NCBI GenBank assembly: GCA_025765615.1
Contig: JAIVFJ010000489.1
Location: 1-32,791, forward strand
Length of the DNA stretch: 32,791 bases
DNA from: Zopfochytrium polystomum
Lineage: Eukaryota > Chytridiomycota > Chytridiomycetes > Chytridiales > Chytridiaceae
Direction of reading: 5' to 3'
The notes under the pieces: model-generated
What the model was told of the DNA's origin: nothing
The model's input: the letters and a program-made list of their open reading frames with translations, nothing else
The model's database searches: none
Shown: positions 10,263-21,443 of the stretch, piece after piece
Layout of the letters: every line of letters begins with the position of its first letter
How positions within the stretch are numbered: the stretch's first letter is position 1
Translations under genes and position numbers: made by a program

Positions 10263-10477
10263 AATAAAAAGGCGCGCGCCCTCAGCTCCCGGACGGCGAA
10301 CTACGCCGCCAATGCTTTCGTGCGGGACACTGCTCTGCACAACTTCGTTCCCCTCGCGACATGGCTATCGCCCGCTACCCCCCATCCCGCCTCACCCTCC
10401 CCGTTGACAATCCTATCTCCTTGGCTTGTCGAGTGGCCCTCGGCTTGTACTTCTCTCTGTATCAAATCATTGTACTG

Positions 10478-10495
10478 TATATATATTATATATAA
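10478..10495. repeat. Short TA repeat
   Basis: tatatatattatatataa, about 530 bp upstream of the NNF1 start. It is too far away to call a TATA box. Confidence 0.7.
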
Positions 10496-11011
10496 AATAG
10501 AAGGCTTCATCAATCCGAAATCTATGTGCTGTTCACGAAAGAAATTTGAAGAACGGTGGTTCTCGCTCAATTTGACTGACAAGTCCGAATCGTGTTTTCG
10601 GACCCAGCAGCGCCAGCGGAGATCGAAATAATCGTCGCACGTTGCCAAACAGCCTCGCCAATCCCGCTCTCCATCGCGCCGCCCCAAACGACCAACCGTT
10701 GCTACACCACCCGCAGCGAAAAACCATCACGTAGCGAAGCAATCGCGCTCGGAAAGTCGACGGACAGCCGAACCCTTCGAAGAAACTCGCCGCCCGTTTC
10801 CCCAGACCCCTCCCTCCCACCCACCCCTTCCATCCAGCCGCCCGCGGATCTGGTACCAGCGATCGATTCGATTTCAGAACGCAACCTTCCTGCCCGTCTT
10901 CCTGGAACCACAAACTTTCAACCTCCCTCTCCCCTCCTCAGCGCCGTGCTCCCACGCTTCGCGTCTTCAGCAAAACCCGTTCCCACCAGTCTTGCCGAAC
11001 GCGTCTCCTCA

Positions 11012-12211
11012 ATGCTGGGCAGATCGACTCCGCGGGACGCTGGACTCCCCGCGTCTTCGTCGTTATCGTCATCGTTATCACCAGCAGCAGCCCCGTCCTG
11101 GCCTCCAGCAGCCCCTTCTGGTGCGTCTGCGGCGCGGTCGGCACAGGCCGCTTCAGCAATGTCCGTTGACAGAGAGACAAGTCGCGCGCAGCGGCATCCG
11201 GATGCCCCGCAGCCTGAAGCGGAGCAAGGATCGGTCGGGACGCAGGTCCACTCGGAGCTCATCATTGGGGAAGGAGTGGACCGAAAGACGCGGTTTGGAA
11301 AGCTGCAGATTGCGTTTCAGCTGGCACTACAGGCGACGTTGAGTAAGCTGAGGTGAGAACGAAGTGACAAGGAGTGGGAAATGGGGGGGTGTGAAGTTTC
11401 GCGTTGGATGTCGCGTTTCGTGATCGTTGCTGTCCCTTACTCTTCGAAGTCATTTTATTAGTCATCCAATTCGTTAACACTTGGCATCACCTGCGTTCAA
11501 ACAGTCAGAAGAACTTGGAGGCGTGCTTTCCCCGCCTCGCAAAGGAGGCGCCCGAAGAATTAGAGGCTGTCCGCGAAGAGACGGTGGACTTTCTCAGGAA
11601 AACCGCTCAGGTATCTGGTTACTGAAATTTTTTTTCATCTTTGAGTTAGGTGTTTCTGACATCGACTGACTCTCTCTTTTCCTCTCTCTCTTCTAAACCT
11701 CATTCCGACTTGTGCCGAGAAGGAAGAATTCGACATTATCACAGAGAAGCGAGACGTTATCAGGAAAATGAAAGAATTCGACAAAATCGTGGAAAAAGGA
11801 CGGCAGCAAACACATGTCAACGAACACGGTCTTCCGTGCCACTTATGGTGAGAAGCGCTTGTACTTGATCCTGCAAATCGGGAGTGGATGAGGGGGAAGC
11901 GACCGGCAAATTCTGACACGCTCTTGACAAAATACACAGGCTAAGCCCAGAAGAAGCTGTGTATACTCGCCTCATCAGCATGAAGCGAGCAAAGCTTGCC
12001 GAGCTGGAGGCGGCCGTATCAGAGGTAAACTCTTTTTCCACAAGCACGCTCTTATTCACAACAAAATTGATTTTGCCCAACTCTAGGCAACAAAGAGAAC
12101 GAGGCGCTCGCGGATGCAATGTCTGAAAAGCTGGTGGAGCGTGCGCATGCTCTTGCGCTTATGGAGTCTTTGCGGCGCCAGCTGGATCTGGATCCTCCAA
12201 CCTCGACGTGA
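11012..12211 (+). CDS. NNF1: Nnf1/PMF1-like kinetochore protein (MIND/MIS12 complex)
   Basis: Nnf1 pairs with Mis12/Mtw1 in the MIND complex that links the inner kinetochore to the Ndc80 complex. Five exons: 11012-11352, 11505-11610, 11723-11847 (an acceptor three bases earlier is also possible), 11940-12024 and 12087-12211. All introns are GT-AG. The predicted protein is 260 residues. After a Ser/Ala/Pro-rich N-terminus it carries the Nnf1 core: FGKLQIAFQLALQATLSKL, then QKNLEACFP and EEFDIITEKRDVIRKMKEFD, then LSPEEAVYTRL and a coiled coil (LAELEAAVSEATKENEALAD). One A must be added in the run 12092-12094 to keep the last exon in frame. ATG 11012 is the first in-frame ATG after a stop at 10577; ATG 11159 is the alternative start. 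The family is called from the order of conserved segments in fungal Nnf1. Confidence 0.8.
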
Positions 12212-12925
12212 TTAGTTACAAGGGATGGGGCAAAAGATTGGTTAAAATACCGTCCCGTCTCAAACGCCACCGCCCCTCTAGCATACTTCTTGTTTATTTC
12301 TCTGCCCCGCAGCTCTGCCAGACCTCGGTTGGAGTGAAGGCGAACGAACAAGTAGTCTCCCGCGACAAATGCTTAAGTCACAGTAAACGCATGAAACACC
12401 CTCCTCCCCCACTCTTTTTAAGCAGTTGGCTTATTTGCTCACTCTGCTCCGCCTTCGTTGTTGTCGTATCCTTTATCTTCTCCTGCTCTACTAGTTGTCC
12501 TTTACTTTCTCTGCTTCTTTCCCCCCCGTTTGTGCACTGTAGTTATAATCGCCTTGATAAGCAGTAACTGGTTGATTTTTTTTTCTTTTTTTTTTTTTTT
12601 TTTTTTTTTTGTTTCCGCCCGGGAAGGGGTTTGTAACCGCCAAAAAATGCAGAACTGCCTGTTGTTTGAATTTACTCCTTTTTGTCACCACCGTGACTTT
12701 CACTTAGTTCTCCTGCGCTTGCCCCGCCAGCGTGCTTCCATCTGCGCCAAACCTCGACGCGGTCTTACTTCGGAGCGTTCGTTCGAGGGGTGGCGCTGGC
12801 TCCGTGGTGCGCACAAGGAACAAGGCCTCCGAGTTCCTTTTATGCGAGAGAGAGTGTGTGTGGTTCAGAACCAGCCAGAGAGGAGGAAAGGAGGAAGATC
12901 GGGTCGACTTGAGTGAGTGAGAATC
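12212..12925. other. NNF1-MIC60 intergenic region
   Basis: Holds the NNF1 3' end and the MIC60 promoter/leader. It contains a T-tract (12576-12610) and a short GA/GT run (12847-12861) 65 bp before the MIC60 ATG. I see no gene in it. Confidence 0.6.
12576..12610. repeat. Poly-T tract (35 bp, one C)
   Basis: T9-C-T25, about 365 bp after the NNF1 stop. A nucleosome-excluding tract or the trace of a reverse-inserted poly(A) would both look like this. Confidence 0.85.
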
Positions 12926-15522
12926 ATGCTTCGTGCCGGCAGGACAAGGACAACGACGACGGCGACGGCAACGGCGGCGGCAACCAAGAGGAGCTGCGCC
13001 AGGGCGCTCCCGTCTCTGCCGCCGGGATCTGCTAGAGCATCGCACTCTGCAGCAGCAACTGCAGCCGCTCGCCGGGGCATCGCCGGTTCCGCCACGCGCA
13101 CCGTCTCTGTGCGCCGCCCCGCCGCCTCTGCGACGTCCTTCTCCTCCGCCGCCGTCATCTCTCTGTCATCCTCTCGTCGCGCGTTCTCCTCATCGACAGA
13201 TTCGTCCTCTTCGTCCGGATCGGCGAAAAAGAAGGGCTTCCCCTTCTTCAAGGTCGGCTTCTCTACCGCCGCGGTCGTGTCCACTGTCTACGTGGGCGCC
13301 GCGATCTACGCCCTTAACGACGAAAAGGCAAAAGATGTATGGATCCAGAACAAAGACTACACCGGCGGCCAGCGGTCCCTCGATCTGGTCCAGGCCGGCG
13401 TCGAAAAGGCGCGCACCACCAAGCTGGAGGACATTCAAAACGCGGCCGCCGATGCCTCAAAGACGGCCGAAAAGGCTTACACGGACGCAAAGGAAGCCGG
13501 CGTGGGCCTCTACAACAAGGCCTCCGACTCGGTCGCGGCCGCTACGCAGTCCGTCAAGGACACGGCCGACACAGTCCAAAACTTTTACGTGTCCACCAGG
13601 GACAAAGCGATCGCGACGTACGAGTCCGCCAACGAGGCCGTCAAGAACGCGCAGCAGACCGTAACCGATTTCACAAACAAGACGTTCCAGTCCATCGAGG
13701 ACCTCAAGGAGTCGGTCTTTGGAAAGTCGCCCGTCGTCGTCGACTCCCCCGCCGCCTCCGCCCCCAGCGCCTAAACCCGCCCCGAAAGCAGCGGCCGAAG
13801 AGGCGCCCCCCCTCGCCCGCGAAAGCGGCGGCTCCTAAACCAACCGCGAAGCCGGCTGCAGCAACCACCGTGGCTGCGGCTGCGGCACCTGCAGTGGTTC
13901 CTCCTGCTGCTGAAAGTGCTGTTCCCGCAAAAGAAGAGAAACCAGCCACCGTTGCGGCCCCTGCCCCCACCGCGTCAAAGGTCGTCGCTCCGGCGAAGGA
14001 GCCCAAGGCCGAGGCGAAGCCGAAGTCCGTTCCGGTCCCCGCCGAGCCTGCCCCTAAAACTGACGAAAAGGCCCCCACTGCGACGGCCGAGCCGAAGAAG
14101 ACTGAGGAACCCGTTCCGTTCGCCCGCAGACGGCGATCAAGCGGCTGCAAAGAAAGCCAAAAAGCCCAAGGTGACACTTGTATCCGAAGTCGAGGCGATT
14201 CTTGCACCCAAGAGCCAGGACCCCCGACGCAGCAGAGGCGCTGCAAGCTCTGCGCGACGTTGCCGCGTCTCTGGATAAGATCGGCTCGTCGAAAAAGTAC
14301 GCCGAGCCTCTGACAGTGATTCGCCAACGCGTGAAGGACCTCGCACAGTACCTCTCAGTAATGGACCTCGAAGAGTCGGACGTGAAGCGCCTTTTGGAGG
14401 AGCAGACTGCCCGCTTCACGGAGATCCTCCGGACGCAGGCGGCAGAGGCGGAGAAGCAGTTGCTGGAGCAGGCGGCGCAGCAAGATGTGCGGCTGGCGGG
14501 CAAGTTGGCGGAAGCGGAGGCTTCGCACGCGGCTGCGACCGAGGCCGCCCTGGCGGCGGCCGCCGAGCAGTTCCTCAAAGACCTCGACGCCGAGCTGGCA
14601 CGCCAGTCGGCGGAGCTCGAGCGCCAGTGGACGCGCCGCGCAAAGGCCATGGTCGACCGCGAGCGGGACGGCCGCCTCGCACGCCTCGACCACCTCGCCC
14701 TCAAGCTCAAGCACCTGGAGCGCATTAGCCTTGACGCGTCCGACTACCTTGCCTCCAGCCACAGCGTCCACGCCCAGCGCACAGCGCTGCAGGCCATCTC
14801 CGACACCCTGCACCGCCCCACCGCCGCCGCCGCCTCTCCAACCTCTTACTCCTCCTCCGCAGCCAACCCGACCGTCTCCGCCACCGCGTCCTCGACAGTG
14901 CCGTTTGCCGCCGAGCTGCGCGTGCTCCGCGAGCTGGGGCGCACCGACGCGGTGGTATCCGCGGCGCTCGCCGCGATCCCGGACTCGGTCGCGCGGCGCG
15001 GGATCGCGCCCGTGAGCGCGTTTGCGACGGAGCTGGACGGCGTGGCCGCGGCGATCCGGCGGGCGCAGCTGATGCCGGAGCGCGGCGGGCCCGTGTCGTA
15101 CGCCGTGTCGTGGGCGCTGTCGTGGCTGGTGCTGCCCAAACGCGGCCTGGTCGCAGGCGACGATGTCGAGGCCGTGCTCGCGAGGACCAGGTTCTACCTT
15201 GTCGATAAGCAGGACCTCGACGCCGCCGCGAGGGAGCTGAACCAGCTCAAGGGCTGGCCAAAGAAGATGGCCGCTGACTGGCTCGCCGCCGCCAGAGAGC
15301 ATTTGGAGGTCAAGCAGGCCCTCGAGGTGAGGTTTTGTGTTTTCGTTATCTGGTTGTTGCGCGATTTTTCCGATTCGCAGCCCTTTTCTTTTTTTTTTCT
15401 TCTTTTTTCTCTCTTTCTCTTATCTTCCTGACTAACACTCTCCTCCCCCTTCCCCCTCTTGCTGTCACAACCTTCAGGTCGTCGAGCTCCACTTGAGGCT
15501 TAAGTCTCTCAGCCTCGTCTGA
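12926..15522 (+). CDS. MIC60: MICOS subunit Mic60 (mitofilin)
   Basis: Core of the MICOS complex that holds crista junctions in the inner mitochondrial membrane. ATG 12926 opens an Arg/Ser/Thr/Ala-rich presequence lacking acids. A single membrane span follows at about residues 110-129 (GFSTAAVVSTVYVGAAIYAL), then an Ala/Pro/Lys-rich linker, a long coiled coil (about 14360-14740), and the mitofilin C-terminus with LPKRGLVAGDDVEAVLARTR, LNQLKGWPKK and HLEVKQALE. An intron (15327-15477, GT-AG) precedes the last 14 codons. With four extra C bases skipped (runs 13746-13750, 13806-13812, 14123-14125, 14221-14225) the frame is continuous and gives 813 residues. The four shifts cycle through all three frames in the same direction, all inside or beside the linker. 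Family is certain; the linker sequence is less so. Confidence 0.92.
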
Positions 15523-15778
15523 ACCCACAGGCGAGCGGTTGGTTGTCTGTTTTCGGCCTTTTTCTGTTTGCTTCCTTCCTTCTCTTTCACTTTGCGCCCA
15601 TCCCGCCCATTTGATGTCTGGCTCCCCCCACTGCCCCGCCAACTTGTTTTATTTTGGTTTGTTTTCTTTTTCACTTTTTTTTGTTCTTTTTCTTCGTTGC
15701 TTTGAAGCTGATGCTTCGTGCGGAAGCCTTAGTTCTAACGCGGTAGTGTTCCTCTTTCGTCTTCTCTTCTTCTTCTGC

Positions 15779-15817
<39 letters not shown>

Positions 15818-16688
15818 ACTTCCTCTTTCCTTCTGCCTCCGGGCAGTCTTTTCACCGCTCCACCCGCCATGTTGTCAGGCTTCCGCCTCCTCCTTCCCGC
15901 CGTTTGCCGCCGTTCTCTGTCTTTCCTCTCGGGCTGCTGAGAAAAAATACAAGTCTTTCGTGGGCGCTGTCTGCTCTTTACGCCTTTGTTCCAACCAACT
16001 GCGGGGTTGTGCCCTGGCGGTGCCGTCTGGGCGCTCTGCAGACGCAGGTCAATGGGCAGAGCTTTCGGGCGCGCCATGACTTCGCCGTCTTGCACGGTTC
16101 CTGAGCATGGCAAGCGCAGGATTGCATGCGCCTTGGACTTGGACAAACCCGAGACCGAGAAAAAATAAGAAACAATAACCCTGAAAAAATAGAAAACAAC
16201 AAGCCAATGACAGTCGGTAGCTAATCTCACGCGCAAAGCGCGTGGGAGTGGTGGTTCAATGGCAGCGAAACAGCAAAATGCACAGCAAGGGCGAAGGGCG
16301 AAAGTGATTGGCAGCGATAGCGAGTGGCAGCAAACAGCGAACGTCGACGGGCGACGGGAGACAGGAGACGGGCGGGGCGCCCGTTGACAGCGAATCGGGG
16401 GGATGGGCCCGACGCGCGCTCGGCGGGAAGGGTCGTGGTGTTTGTTTTTTTCGTTCAGTGAAGTGTGAGTGGTGTGTTCTTTGTCTTGATGCATCAAAAA
16501 AAAAAAGAGCAGTCATCGGCCGACGATTGCAACCGTCACCGGATGGCACTTTTCACCGAAAGGGCATTAATTCGTTCGTCCGCGCTAACATCCGGCCCTC
16601 CCCCCTTCTCTCCCGTTCACAAAGCCACCAACTCCCCAACACCCCCAACACAAAAAAAGAAAAAAAAAAAGAGAGAAAAAAAACTGCT
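15523..16688. other. MIC60-RSE1 convergent intergenic region
   Basis: Both genes end here, so it should hold two polyadenylation regions. It has a 35-bp T-tract (15780-15814) and A-rich runs near 16495-16507 and 16651-16683. The sequence 16240-16262 contains an A-box-like tggttcaatgg but no tRNA can be folded. No gene is recognisable. Confidence 0.6.
15780..15814. repeat. Poly-T tract (35 bp)
   Basis: Uninterrupted T-run, about 260 bp after the MIC60 stop. Its length in the assembly is probably unreliable. Confidence 0.9.
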
Positions 16689-19600
16689 TCAGAACGCAAC
16701 GCGGTTCCGAAGGTCCTCCAGCTTCTTGGACACCTCCGCGACGCTTCTGTCCATATCTTCGGCGATGGCGCGACGCTTCTCGGGCGCGACGACGTGGAAC
16801 ATTTCGCAGAGGTCGCCGTCGACTACGTTGCGGACGGGCTGGTAGACGCTGCGGAAGGCAATGTGGTCGCGACCGAGGAGCGGCGGGCTGGAACCGCGTA
16901 GGTGCATTTCGAGCGTCTGGAAAAAGTCCACGTCCTCCTTGGAAACGAAGGGCACGAGCACGCCGACGCGCCCGAGGATCGTCGTGTAGAGGAGCACCTC
17001 GCGGCCGCCGGCGACCAGGCTTGTCTTTTGCAGGGACGTGATTGTTTCGCCCACGTGGAACTCGCATAGATGCTGGATCTTTGATGAGGAGCGGTACAGT
17101 TACTTATTGTCGGGGCAGAACAGAGCAAAACAACATAGCGCAGTCCGAAATAGACGTAATACCTTGAACGCAGCTCCATTCAAATACCCCTTTTCGTAAA
17201 CCATTTTGTTTCCTGCTGGGTCCTCGTCTACTTCCTTTGAAACGTCGTCGGGCAGTCGGACCACGAACAGGTTTCCAAACTTGTCGCCACCGGCAACTGT
17301 GTCGTAGTCTACTTGGACTGAGCTTGTCACGTATCGATTCAGAACATCATCCGCGAAAATTGTAATGCGGTTTTCCTGAGGAACGTAGATGGCGTAGTGA
17401 ACAGAGTCCATGACGTCTGTGACGATTATGCGGTTGCCCTGGGTATGGATGCTCATGATGATATTTGGGAACCCCTAAGATAAAGAGTGCGAGTCAAAGT
17501 ATTGAGTTAAAGAGTTGCTCCATGAAACAAGCAGAAAAAAAAAAAGAAAAAAAAAGGAGAGCTTCGCGAAGCCTCCTGCCGTCTACTTACTTTCGCCTCC
17601 ATCTTCCGAAGAAGCCTCTGCCTTCCACGGTCGTAAATTCGGAGGACGTTTCCCATGCCGACCAACAGGCGGCCTTGGAAATTGCACAATGCCGTCGGGA
17701 TGTCTTCCAGCGCCGTCTTGTGCTGCAACGTCAACGTGGAGCCGTCATCGCTGATGCTATATGTTCGAAGGAAGCCTCGTACGCAACGACGCGGTGCGAG
17801 AGTCACGCCTTGGCCGCCTCCAACGATAACGCACGTCTCCCGGGATGGAGAGCTTGCAAAGGAGCACAGAGTTACACTGAAGATGGAGCAAAGCGCGTCA
17901 ATGGTCCGATTTTGCAACATTGTTGACACTTTACCAAAACGCTGCCTCATTGTCATCTAGGTCAACCAGGGAAAGTGTCTCTGCTGAAAGAGGGTTGACG
18001 ACTCTTACGCAAGAGCCCCAGTTCCCTGCCTCAGCACGAGGAAGTCCGAACTGCTCTGGAGGGAGCTCCTGAGGTATTTCGTCCGCCATACCCTCAGTTG
18101 CCTGTAAAACAAAAAAAAAAAAAAAAAAGAAACAATTAAGTTATAAAAACAAATAAACGAAGAAATGTCAACAAGGCCGTGCAACGTTTCCAGTAACGAA
18201 CCCTAGCTCCGAGCAAGCGCGCCTTCACACTCGGTGAAAAGGTGTTGTGATCCGACTCAACGACGATGAAATTATTCGAGGGAGGATGCAGAACGAAACG
18301 CCGAGGAGTGTACTTCAAATTTACAACGCTTTGGTTGAAGACATTGGCCAGTCGCTCAACCACAAGAATTCTAAAGCACAAGTCAGATATGCGTTGAAGA
18401 CGGGCACGAGCAGATACCGAAGTGTGCTTCCAGCTATTGCTACGATGCCTTCAGGACAGAGGTCTGAGCAAAAACTGGAGCCGTATTCTAGGAGTTCATA
18501 TCTTGGGAAAAAAGGCGCCAGTAAGGTTTTAACGGAAACACGGAATTGGGAACGTACGAGAGAGGAATTAGCTTGTTCCTTGACTGGAATGTAAAACTGA
18601 GCCATGGACGCGTCGAAAGAGCAAGAAGGGCTGACGACCCTTGAATTTTGATCGGAATAAGCTTGACCGGCCGCGATCCCAAGAATCGCATCCGGGTGTC
18701 GCTCAATGTCCCGGTCACCGTATCCAGCATTGTGCGAAGAAGAACCCCATTTTGCATGCCAATATTTAGGTAGGTGGTTCCAACAGTTGCTCCAGTGTCC
18801 AGCATCTCCACAATCGCCAAAGACTCAGGAACTGAGCTGAGCGCCTGCGATGGGTCAATCATTAAGTCTTTGGAAACGATGGGCAACCACAAACCTGAAT
18901 GCTAAGCGATTCCAAGCAGTTCTCTGGATCGAGCGATATCATTCGAACGGTATTGTCCGAGCAGCCCACCGCCTTAAAACGGAATCAGTAGGAGGCACCA
19001 AAAATCTGGGTGGACTAACCAGATACTTCGAGCGCTGGCGGCCCTTCGGGACCGGACCAAGGGTTATGGAAGTCACGGGAGCATTCATTTCCTTACGTCC
19101 TTGGAACTCATTAAGCTGCCCGCTCGCGTCGAGCTCGAAGTAAACAAGTTCTAAACTTGATAGCGCGATGACAACCTTAACCCAACGGATCAGAATATCG
19201 GAAGGCTAATGAAAGGAAGGCAGAGAGGGGACTAACCTGTCTTTGGTTGCAAGCAGCTTTTACAATATACTTGCTAGAGGCAGACTTCCATTCGCTGACC
19301 CGCCGATCCGCGCGGATGTGACGGATTCCTTGTGGGTAAACTTGCACCAATGCATCGTCGCCAATTTGGCCAACAGTCAGAGTTGGCGTTGAATCCAAGA
19401 AACCGGTGTCCGTGCGCTCCTCAACGGTTTCGCCAATGGAGAACACAAGCGTCGCGTTTGCGAAGGAAACGACGATGTAAGAGTCAAACTCGTCTGAGGC
19501 ACAATGCGTTAACCCTCTTCGCGCACAAAACTCTCCTAACAATCACCTGCTGAGTTGAGGCGGACGGTCCAAACGGCAGTTGGATCGCCGGGAAGTTCTG

Positions 19601-21276
19601 TAACACCGACCTCCGTCGCTTCCAAGCCATGCCGCAAGGTCCGGAAGGACGATCGAGCTCCTCGACCGCACAGAACGAAGAGTTGAGGAGTGTCCTCGTC
19701 AGCAAGATTGGCAACGCGGCAATCGATTAGAGGAGAGAGTGAATCCAACTCGTCCATAACAGTTAAATTGCGAAGACCACGAGGCTGAAAGGGAACAACG
19801 ACTACTTCGTCCAATGACTGAGGAAGGTCGGCACTTGTGTATTCAGGCTGCTCGTCGTCGTCATCACCCAAACTGTCAATACGATAAAGGTAGCTGTGAA
19901 AGAACCAAAAGTGTCAATCATCCCACCAACACACTAAAATTTAAGAAGAGCTTACTGATTTCCAAATTCGCTGGCTACGAATAGCAAACCAGTTTTGAAA
20001 AGGACCATACTTCCTGCAACGGGTATGGTGTCGAAGTACTTGATCTTCAAGTTTTCAACACCAGATCCTGCACCACCGTCCGTGGCAAGCTGGTAATCCA
20101 TCGTAATCTTGAAAATATCGCCGTCTTCGGTTTGCACAAGAATGAAGAACCCTCGCTTGAGACGGTGCACAACCGATGCGACAACAATCACCCCTCGTAA
20201 ATTGCCCGACTCTAACGCTTCTGCAGAAGGGATCGGTTGCAACGGGTCCAGACGACGGGGGATGGGGACACGCTTGGGGGCGTGGTCCTGATGCCGCCAA
20301 GTTATGTAGCCTTCGGAGCAGCAGAGTACTACTCCGCTCGGCCCATCGCTGCCGCCAGGAACTGCGACGAGGAAATTTGTGCGAAGGTCGACGGGCTCGC
20401 TCCACTTTCGGACGACGTGATTCAAGCCGAGATCGAGTTCGTAGTACGTTAAAACCTAACATACAGTAATTAAAGAACTCAATACATCATGATAGTAGAT
20501 TTGATATAAAATACCTTTTCGATGTTTTGAAGAGCTTCTCCCGTCGGATCCTGGTCAAGGTCGGCATAGTCAACCTCAATACTCGCAAATATGGGATTTT
20601 CGTATCCCACGTCCACGCCGACTATCCCATGGCAGATGGTATGGGACTTGTGCGCTTCCAACGGTGACGAAATTGTGAGCTGGGAGGCTGCTGACCGATT
20701 TAATATGTAAACGAGCTTCTGCTTCTCGACCGCACCTGCAGGCATAAAACGGTTAAGTAAAACCAGAGCTTTTCGGGGAAAACAACTCCGATCACCGATT
20801 ACTTACCAATAACAACCGCTCGGCCTTTGGGATCCGCAGCCAAGTACTGTCCTGGAACAATTCTTCTGCAACCGCTCTTCCCGTACGTCTCTTGATGCAC
20901 CTTGTCGAAAACATTTTTAATCGGATTATATTCGAGAATAACGATACGGCCGGAGTCTGACGCAACAACGAGGTAGTCTGTGCAGAGTGAAGGCTCGTAA
21001 ACACAATGGCGAAGCGAATGCGCGCCGGTCAATGTCGAGAAAGTCCGAACCTTTTGAAGCCCCCGTCAGCCGGAACGAAGAAATGGCGCGGATAACTCCG
21101 AAGCAGTCATGGGAGAGAATCGTCTGACACTTTCCAGTTGTAGCCTCAACTCTTATAAGCTCGATGACAGAGTGGTGTGCAAGGGCAACTTCCTGCTGCC
21201 GTGTTCCTGAGAAGTTGCCGATGGCCAGCTGGTGTATCGCTGTTGGTTGCTGAAGAGTAAGGTTGTAGAGGAACAT
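16689..21276 (-). CDS. RSE1: Splicing factor 3B subunit 3 (SF3b130/Rse1)
   Basis: WD-type triple beta-propeller scaffold of the U2 snRNP SF3b complex, acting in branch-point recognition (nuclear). Fifteen exons: 21276-21051, 20977-20807, 20735-20515, 20455-19956, 19893-19547, 19493-19237, 19175-19020, 18972-18895, 18844-18558, 18501-18418, 18370-18202, 18101-17935, 17876-17591, 17474-17163 and 17078-16689. All introns are GT-AG and 47-116 nt long. The joined frame is 3651 nt, 1216 residues, matching the human length of 1217. Collinear signatures include MFLYNLTLQ at the start, [89 protein letters not shown] and the C-terminal [15 protein letters not shown]. No frame correction is needed. It differs from its paralogues DDB1 and CPSF160 by these motifs. 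Confidence 0.97.
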
Positions 21277-21378
21277 GATAGCGTTCGACGCGCAGCTCCA
21301 GCTCCGCAGTGGGTGTTGACAAGTCTGCAAGCGTCCGTGTCACGAAGGTAGTGGGGGGTTGTTTTTGAATATCAAAAA

Positions 21379-21381
<3 letters not shown>

Positions 21382-21409
<28 letters not shown>
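21382..21409. repeat. (CA)14 microsatellite
   Basis: Lies in the 167-bp gap between the VAMP7 stop and the RSE1 start, directly beside an A-run. It occupies most of the space available for an RSE1 promoter or a VAMP7 3' end. Confidence 0.92.
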
Positions 21410-21412
<3 letters not shown>

Positions 21413-21443
21413 CTCGCAGAGATAAGCATATGAAAAGGTGCGC

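Larger units (their letters stand above)
9596..11011. other. Intergenic region upstream of NNF1
   Basis: The base composition becomes GC-rich again from about 9960. Two TA/TG simple repeats lie at 10226-10262 and 10478-10495. Long overlapping frames on both strands (for example minus 10340-9867) are rich in Arg, Pro and Asp/Glu and match nothing I know. An open frame in phase with NNF1 extends upstream to a stop at 10577 but has no ATG before 11012. The NNF1 promoter and 5' leader should be here. Confidence 0.5.

Noticed and set aside
9867..10340. 157-codon minus-strand frame with an acidic stretch (DEDEGEEVVFDFDEG)
   Set aside because: Runs through a TA/TG microsatellite, has no recognisable domain, and overlapping frames on the other strand are equally open because of GC content.
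14355..15302. 315-codon minus-strand open frame opposite MIC60
   Set aside because: GC-rich antisense shadow of the mitofilin coding sequence, which is clearly the real gene.
16240..16315. tRNA-like A-box (tggttcaatgg) suggesting a tRNA-Gly gene
   Set aside because: No pairing acceptor stem, no anticodon arm and no TpsiC sequence at the right distance.
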